Below the pieces are notes generated by a model. It did no database searches. It saw only the letters and a list, made by a program, of their open reading frames with translations, and had not been told where the DNA came from. Of a stretch of 64,000 bases of DNA, positions 57,791 through 64,000 are shown one piece after another. The translations under genes and the position numbers were made by a program. The stretch spans positions 1,849,105 through 1,913,104 of the forward strand of contig ML679974.1 in the NCBI GenBank assembly GCA_007922225.1, given 5' to 3'. The stretch comes from Emydura subglobosa. Lineage: Eukaryota > Chordata > Testudines > Chelidae. The number at the start of each line of letters is the position of its first letter. Position 1 is the first letter of the stretch.

Positions 57791-59513
57791 CTCCAAGGCA
57801 GTGACTAATGCATCCGTACAGCAAGGTATCCACTGGCCCTACCTCATCTCCTGCTCACCCCCGCACAGCAAAGCAACATCCATTCCTCTCCAGGGGAGAG
57901 GCCCTGTGTGCAGAGGAGGAGCTAGATTTCCCCTAAGCCTCGAGCCCTTCCTTGTCACTTACTCAGCCCCAGCTTAGGCCGAACTCCCAAAGACAGCATG
58001 GGAGTGAAGGAGCCAAAGGGGGTCGGCACTGACCTATGCATAAGCTGTTGGCTGTACCCCATCACAGAATATGTGCTGTTCCTGAACAGTGCTCCGGGTA
58101 GGAGGTATAGGTCTAGACTAGCTAGAAGAGTGAGCTGAAGTGTGTCTAATAAGGGTCCTTCCAAATAGAGTTGCAAAACAAGGGTACTTTTAAAGACAGC
58201 AGAAATCTAACAAAAGAATGGATCACATTATGCATAGATGGCAAGGTAACAAAGGGCAATTTTATTGTATTTTAGCTTACTAATTAAGAGTGCAACCTGA
58301 GTCTGAGCTCTTGCTAACAAAAAATGAGGCGTGACTGGCGTTCCCCCAGGATAAAGGTGGTGTAAAGGGGATCAGCATTAGTGGTGTTATGTATTCCTCC
58401 ATCTCTTCTGCCGTTTTAGCATCAGTGGAGTTCTGCTGATTTGCTCCAGCTAGGATCTGGTCCCTTATGCCTCAGGGAGGTGTAGAAACCCTCCCCCAGG
58501 GGAAAACTGATCTGCAGGTTTAACATTTTTGTAGCTACTCCTGTGTCTGGTTTGACTTGCAGACTTATACTGGATGGGAGCAGCTGTCATCCTTCCAGAA
58601 ACTCTCAGAGAAGGTGCTTGGTATTTAATCCTGTCAGAGCTCCGTGAGCAGCAGGAAGCAGCTGAGCCCAGACTCCACCTGCATTCTAGGAATACTCCAT
58701 GTGTGTCTTCTCCTCTAGTCTTCTGATCTTCACAAAGATCTCGCTTGTAGTCCCCTGACACAGGCATCCTCTGTGTGCCTGATTTCTTAGCTATGCTTAG
58801 TATAGCTAGGAGCTACCCAGCCTGGCTTTGAGCCCAGGCACTGCCTCAGTTTCCCTCTCAGATGGAGACACACCAGCTGCCAGCACTGTGTAAGTCACTG
58901 CTGTGACTTCTGTTGAAACCTGGCCACAGGCTGTCCACCCCCTTCCAGACTGGAATCAACCAAACACCAAATTCAGTCTCCCACGCAGACTCACACCAGG
59001 CACAGCCCTTCCCCCCTGGGGTCTGTTCTCCTTCACAAGAGTTTGTAGCCCTTCTCCTGGGCTCAGCTTCCCACATTCATGGGCACTAGTCCCTCCTTTC
59101 CCCCCTTCCAGCACACCCTATCAACACGGGGTAGTTGCATCACCTCATATGTTGGCAATCTAGCGGGACCCCACGCCCACCCTCTCTACTCTAGGCTGCC
59201 AGCCTTGGGATCCTGAACAACTGGGCTGTCTGCCCCATAATCCCTCATCCTCTGCAACCAACCTTGGCCTCCCCACTGGCCCTTTCCTAATGGTTCTGCC
59301 ACACTCAGCCAGCTCGCCGATCTGCTCCTCCTGAAATCTCTAGCCACAGACTGCCCTTCTATCTCCCAGCAGGCCTAGCTCCTAATCACAGGACCCTTCT
59401 GCTTTCATGCCCACTACCTGGGGAGATGAGCAAAGCCTGGCACAGGTGACACAGGGCCCACCCCCTCCCCAAAGGCCAGCTCATGCTGGCACAGTTCCCA
59501 TTGGTAGCCAACT
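57791..59513. other. Unassigned, possible LTR debris at right
   Basis: About 1.7 kb. 58800-59460 is C/T-rich ('cactgcctcagtttccctct', 'gcacaggtgacacagggccc') and resembles LTR-like sequence seen elsewhere in the window, but no ends were found. Confidence 0.3.
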
Positions 59514-61670
59514 CATAGAATCATAGAATCATAGAATATTAGAGTTGGAAGGGACCTCAGGAGGTCATCTAGTCCAACCCCCTGCTCAAAGCAGGACTAA
59601 CCTCAGCTATATCATCCCAGCCAGGGCTTTGTCAAGCCTCAGCTTAAAAACCTCTAAAGATGGAGATTCCACCACCTCCCTAGGTAACCCATTCCAATGC
59701 TTCACCACCCTCCTAGTGAAAATCTTTTTCCTAATGTCCAACCTAGACCTCCTGCCCTGCAACTTGAAACCGTTGCTCCTTGTTCTGTCATCTGCCATCA
59801 CCGAGAACAGCCTAGCCCCATACTTCCTGGAACCCCCTTTCAGGTAGTTAAAGGCTGTTATCAAATCCCCCCTCATTCTTCTCTTTTGCAGACTAAACAA
59901 GCCCAGTTCCCTCAGCCTCTCCTCATAAGTCCTGTGCTCCAGCCCCCTAATCATTTTTGTTGCCCTCCGCTAGACTCTCTCCAACTTGTCCACATCCTTT
60001 TTGTAGTGGGGGCCCCAAAACTGGACACAATATTCTAAATGCGGCCTCACCAATGCCGAATAGAGGGGAATAATCACTTCCCATGACCTGCTGGCAATGC
60101 CCCTCCTAATGCAGCCCAATATGCTATTAGCCTTCTTGACAACCAGGGCACACTGCTGACTCATATCCAGCTTCTTATCCACTGTTACCCCCAGGTCCTT
60201 TTCTGCAGAGCTGCTGCCTAGCTCATCGGTCCCCAGTCTATAGCTGTGCATGGGATTCTTCCTTCCAAAGTGGAGGACTCTGCACTTTTCTTTGTTGAAC
60301 CTCATTAGATTTCTTTTGGCCCAATCCTCCAGTTTGTTTAGGTCACTCTGTATCCTATCCCTACCTTCCAGGGTATCTACCACTCCCCCCAGCTTAGTGT
60401 CGTCAGCAAACTTGCTGAGGGTGCAATCTACCCCATCCTCCAGATCATTAATAAAGATGTTGAACAAAACCGGCCCCAGGACCGACCCCTAGGGAACTCC
60501 GCTTGTGACCGGTTGCCAGCTAGACATGGAGCCATTGATCACTACTCGTTGAGCCCTATGCTCTAGCCAGTTCTCTATCCATTTTATAGTCCATTCATCC
60601 AACCCATACTTCTTTAACTTGCTGATAAGAATACTGTGAGAGACAGTATCAAAAGCTTTGCTAAAGTCAAGGTATATCACATCCACCGCCTTCCCTACAT
60701 CCACAGAGCCAGTCACCTCATCATAGAAAGCAATCAGGTTGGTCAGGCATGACTTTCCCTTGGTAAATCCGTGTTGACTGTTCCTGATCACCTTCCTCTC
60801 TTCCAAGTGCCTTAAAATAGATTCCTTAAGGACCTGCTCCATGATTTTTCCAGGGATTGAAGTGAGGCTGACCGGTCTGTAGTTCCCTGGATCCTCTTTC
60901 CTCCCTTTGAAATCACGTCAGCCAACTCCCTCAGCACCCTCGGGTGCACTGCATCCGGCCCCATGGACTTGTGTATGTCTAATCCTTCTAAATAGTCTTG
61001 GACCTGTTTCTTCAGCACTGCGGGATGTTCGCCTCCTTCCTATTCTGTGCCACCCAGTACAGTAGTCTGGGAGCTGATCTTGTCTGTGAAGACAAAGGCA
61101 AAAAAGGCATTGAGTACCTCAGCTTTCTCCACATCCTCCGTCACTAGGTTGCCTCCCTCATTCTCTAAAGGGCCCACACTTTCCCTAATCTTCCTCTTGT
61201 TGGCTACATGCCTATAGAAACCCTTCTTGTTCCCCTTCACATCCCTTGCTAGCTGCAACTCCAATTGTGCTTTGGCCTTCCTGATTTCATTCCTGCATGT
61301 TCGAGCAGTGTTTTTATACTCCTCCCTAGTCATCTGACCAAGCTTCCACTTCTTGTAAGCTTCTTTTTTGCGTTTAAGTTCGCCAAGGACATCTTTGTTA
61401 AGCCAAGCTGGATGCCTACCATATTTGCTATTCTTTCTGCACATCCGGATGGTTTGCTCCTGTGCCCTCAATAAGGTCTCTTTAAAATACAGCCAGCTCT
61501 CTTGGGTTCCTTTCCCCCTCATATTAGCCTCCAAGGGAATCCTGCCCATCAGTTCCCTGAGGGAGTCAAAGTCCGCTTTTCTGAAGTCCATGGTCCGTAT
61601 CCTGCTGTTCTCCTTTCTTCCAGCTCACACGCTGTACCCGTCCGCTATTTTCTGCCCTACAAGAGCAGCT
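59514..61670 (-). mobile_element. CR1 LINE, longest and best-preserved copy
   Basis: About 2.15 kb of minus-strand CR1: 3' tail (TCATAGAA)n at 59514, short 3' UTR ('gagttggaagggacctcagg'), then ORF2 from its C-terminus at about 59607 up to a linker region near 61670. The endonuclease domain is missing through 5' truncation. Low divergence between its reading segments and the copy at 47159-48214 marks it as one of the younger CR1s here. Confidence 0.95.
59607..61591 (-). pseudogene. CR1 ORF2 (reverse transcriptase) pseudogene
   Basis: Reads as four collinear segments. 61591-61040 is the linker (KYGRHPAWLNKDVLGELKRK). 61018-60812 continues in the same frame after TAG at 61040-61042. 60842-60489 is the RT fingers/palm ([24 protein letters not shown]-like motif reads SQHGFTKG). 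After an in-frame TAG, 60467-59970 holds the FADDTKLGG active site, and after a third in-frame TAG 59954-59607 gives the C-terminus ending LDKALAGMI. Between 'ELADVISK' and '[10 protein letters not shown]' (about 60900) a segment of roughly 100 bp is missing compared with typical CR1 and the frame shifts. The catalytic DD is present but the protein cannot be made. Confidence 0.9.
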
Positions 61671-63059
61671 AGTTGAATCTATGGGCCGGATCCCCTGCTG
61701 GCATACATTGACATTGCTCTGCTGAACTCACTGGTGCTATGTCAATTTACACTAGATGAGGATGTGGCCCTATATGTATTTCTTCTGACAAGGGCTCCTC
61801 TGGGGTTGTTCTTCCTCTAGTCTACATCGGAAGAGCAGCCAAACCTGGGGCAATCAGCTAGAATTAAACATGCCCCCCAAAGGAGTGGAGGCTGCATATC
61901 CAGACCAGACTAGTTGGCTTTGCCTAGGTGTCATCAGAGCATTTGTTATTGATGGCTGCCCAGTGCATGAGGATGGATATTTCCTTTTGGAATCTGCCAA
62001 TGTCTCTCTGGTCCCGTGTCTCTACACAGGTACAATAGTAAATAAATGTGCAATGACCGAAAGGAGACCTCCCCAGCATAGGTCTCACCACCCCGCGTTG
62101 CTGGGGGCCTGTCTCCAAGAGCTGCACAGCTGTCTGTAAGATGACATCAAGGAATCGTTTCTTATTTGTAGTGCCAGGATGGCAGCCCCAAGGAAAGTCC
62201 TCTCATTAGTCACTGTGCAGGTCCAGCACAAATAGCAGCAGCGAAAGCTTCTGTGAACTTCTTGCCAACATGCCTCAAGGGCAAAGAGATAGGCAGCTCA
62301 GTCTCAGGGGCCCATTCTGGTCAAACAAGGATGACAGCTTTGGTGGCAGTTTCTGAGCTGAGGATGTGTGAAATGAGTCCAGCAGCTCACTTCAGAGAGA
62401 TCACTGAGAAATGATCAGATTGTCCTGGTCCCTGTCAGAGACTGGACACTAGACAAGGTGGCCCATAGCCAGTACCAGTCTCGTGATGTCTATGTTCCTA
62501 TACATTTGGGCTGTTCCCAACCTAAAGCAGATTAGAGCGGATGACCTTGAAGTGCAGCTCTCTGTAACTCATTAGTAATTCCACTGAGCAGTTATTTCTA
62601 CAATTAAAAATAAAAGTATACATTAAAAATGGCCTTACCCTGTCTCTCAGAGCAAACAATTCCCAACAAACAGCAGTCATTCCTTTTGCCCCCTTGTGAC
62701 AAGCAGGACAGAAAGTTCTTTGCTTTCACTCCCACATGTTGATTGATCTTATCGCAATTCTTGGGGTTCCTCCAGATTTTTGTCTTGGTTTTTAATTTGA
62801 TCTGGTTTTAATTTTCCAGGATTACGCTGTACCTTACTCTGTGTTCTCCTGATTAATTTACACACACACACACCAAAAATAAAAATTGCCAGATTCAATC
62901 AGACATGTTTGTTCAAGTCCTTTTGGAAATCTTTGGATTCAGTCCAACTTTTCATTTCTTTCATGCGTTTGTTGTACTCCGATATTTATAGTTTATTTAA
63001 AATAAATGGCTCCTTATGTTTCCCTCTTCCTGTTCCTGAGGGGAGTGACTGTCAAGGTT
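61671..63059. other. No recognised feature
   Basis: About 1.4 kb. 61680-61770 carries old repeat wording ('tgtcaatttacactagatga'). No gene seen. Confidence 0.35.
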
Positions 63060-63098
63060 GCTGTCTGTCTGGGATGCTGTCTGTCTGGGATGCTGTCT
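63060..63098. repeat. 16-bp tandem repeat, about 2.5 units
   Basis: Unit GCTGTCTGTCTGGGAT repeated head to tail. Confidence 0.85.
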
Positions 63099-63349
63099 TC
63101 TTTCTTTCATAAACCCTTTGATTTTTTTTTTTTCATGTTCCATAAATATTTTTGACTGGATTCTACATTTGCCAGACACTGCTGAGTCCTGCACCAGCTG
63201 CTTCAATTTCATCTGAGGATGTTTTCCTCTGTAGATACAAGGATCAAACTGAGACACAGTACTATGCAATGCATGTTTGTAGAGCAGCTATATTCCAGAC
63301 TCTTTCTAGAGTTAAATAATAATGAATTGAAGAACCAACAGGGTGATCT

Positions 63350-63485
63350 GGGGATAGGGCACTGCACTCGGGACCTGAGTGCTAATCCTAGCTCTGCCAC
63401 TGACTTGCTCTGTGGCCTTGAGACTGTCACTTCATCTCTCTATGCTTCACTTTATGCATCTGTAACAGGTGGCTTATGGTACTTA
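63350..63485 (+). repeat. MIR SINE
   Basis: Sense MIR: 'gggcactgcactcgggacct', 'aatcctagctctgccactga', 'tgctctgtggccttgagact', 'tctctatgcttcacttt'. Confidence 0.75.
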
Positions 63486-64000
63486 TGTGCTTTCAGTTCT
63501 TTTGATTGAAAGAACTCAGCATTATAATTCAATTAAGGTTATAGGCAAAGAAGAAAAAGTGCTGAAAATTGACTGGATGGATGCGGCAGAGTAGCAGGCC
63601 CTCGTAGCAGCCATGGAAATGCATGTAGATATGGGCAGTGCGTGGAAGCAGATAAAGAGCTGAGGAATCTGATTCTGATTCTCACTCTGCTGTAAGTGAG
63701 ATCGGCCTTGGCCTGTGAAGTTGGACAAAGCAAGTCCCTGGTGGCCTGGGATGACATCACTGTTGTTCTTCATGCACGTGGAGGGGCAGGCAGCAGCGTT
63801 CTACAAGCAGAAGTCTGGAGAGCTGGGACTCTGGGAAAGCACTGATGAGAGAATTGCAATAGGCAAGGTGAAAGGAGGGGCAGTGCTGGAGTCAGGGCAG
63901 TGCTGGGGAGATGGTACTCAGCAGATGTGCAGAGAGGGTGAGTCCAGGGTAAAAGGTGACACCGAGTTATGGGCAGAGAAGACATGTGGAAGTAGGACTC
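63486..64000. other. No recognised feature
   Basis: Final 515 bp. No repeat or gene recognised. Confidence 0.35.

Noticed and set aside
61870..62139. 89-codon plus-strand frame as a small protein
   Set aside because: No motif, no conserved start context, and matching frames occur on the opposite strand.

Overview
This window looks like non-coding, repeat-rich DNA from a turtle (Testudines), either intergenic or deep intronic. The main evidence is at least eleven CR1 LINE copies whose 3' ends carry the octamer-like ATTCTATG / TCATAGAC tails and the conserved 3' UTR ('ggtcagaagggaccat') typical of chelonian CR1. Also present are Harbinger-type transposase remnants, short MITEs common in turtle genomes, MIR-like SINEs, Ty3/Gypsy relics and GC-rich LTRs. 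The species assignment is an inference from repeat families. I found no complete host protein-coding gene, tRNA, rRNA, CRISPR array or bacterial signal. Most open reading frames are chance or transposon remnants.

Layout. 1-3206: minus-strand Ty3/Gypsy relic running off the left edge (integrase, RNase H, RT, gag, primer-binding site and LTR in that order from left to right). 3206-4060: 5' part of a Harbinger element with a transposase N-terminal fragment, then a 118-bp MITE whose opposite-strand sister is at 7716-7833. 5-15 kb: AC microsatellites, one CR1 3' end, AT-rich interspersed repeats, and a GC-rich LTR-like block at 12.2-13.0 kb. 15332-16459 and 28431-29481: two GC-rich elements of one family in opposite orientation, each with TGTAG...CTACA ends, a perfect 5-bp target duplication, an internal minisatellite and an acidic DLEELP coding motif. 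18-26 kb: LTR-like block, short CR1 ends and long repeat-poor stretches. 26266-28430: an old plus-strand CR1 split by a minus-strand CR1.

29.5-46 kb is mostly repeat-poor. It holds ancient short repeats, a TAAT-rich block at 34.2-34.5 kb that may be a conserved non-coding element, a possible 147-bp host exon at 37383-37529, a degenerate minisatellite at 38.2 kb, and a minus-strand reading frame containing a signal-peptide-like stretch near 44.85 kb. 46872-48838: a second CR1-in-CR1 nest, with a visible AAGGA target duplication. 49877-50981: a DNA transposon with 31-bp inverted repeats interrupted by a 709-bp solo LTR. 51-58 kb: more CR1 ends, MIR copies and a 250-bp MITE. 59516-61670: the longest and best-preserved CR1 (minus strand, about 2.15 kb of ORF2), disabled by three in-frame TAG codons and one frameshifting deletion.

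The mobile elements do not form a working system. They give a layered insertion history: MIR and the ancient AT-rich repeats are oldest, then CR1 and DNA elements, then LTR insertions into them.
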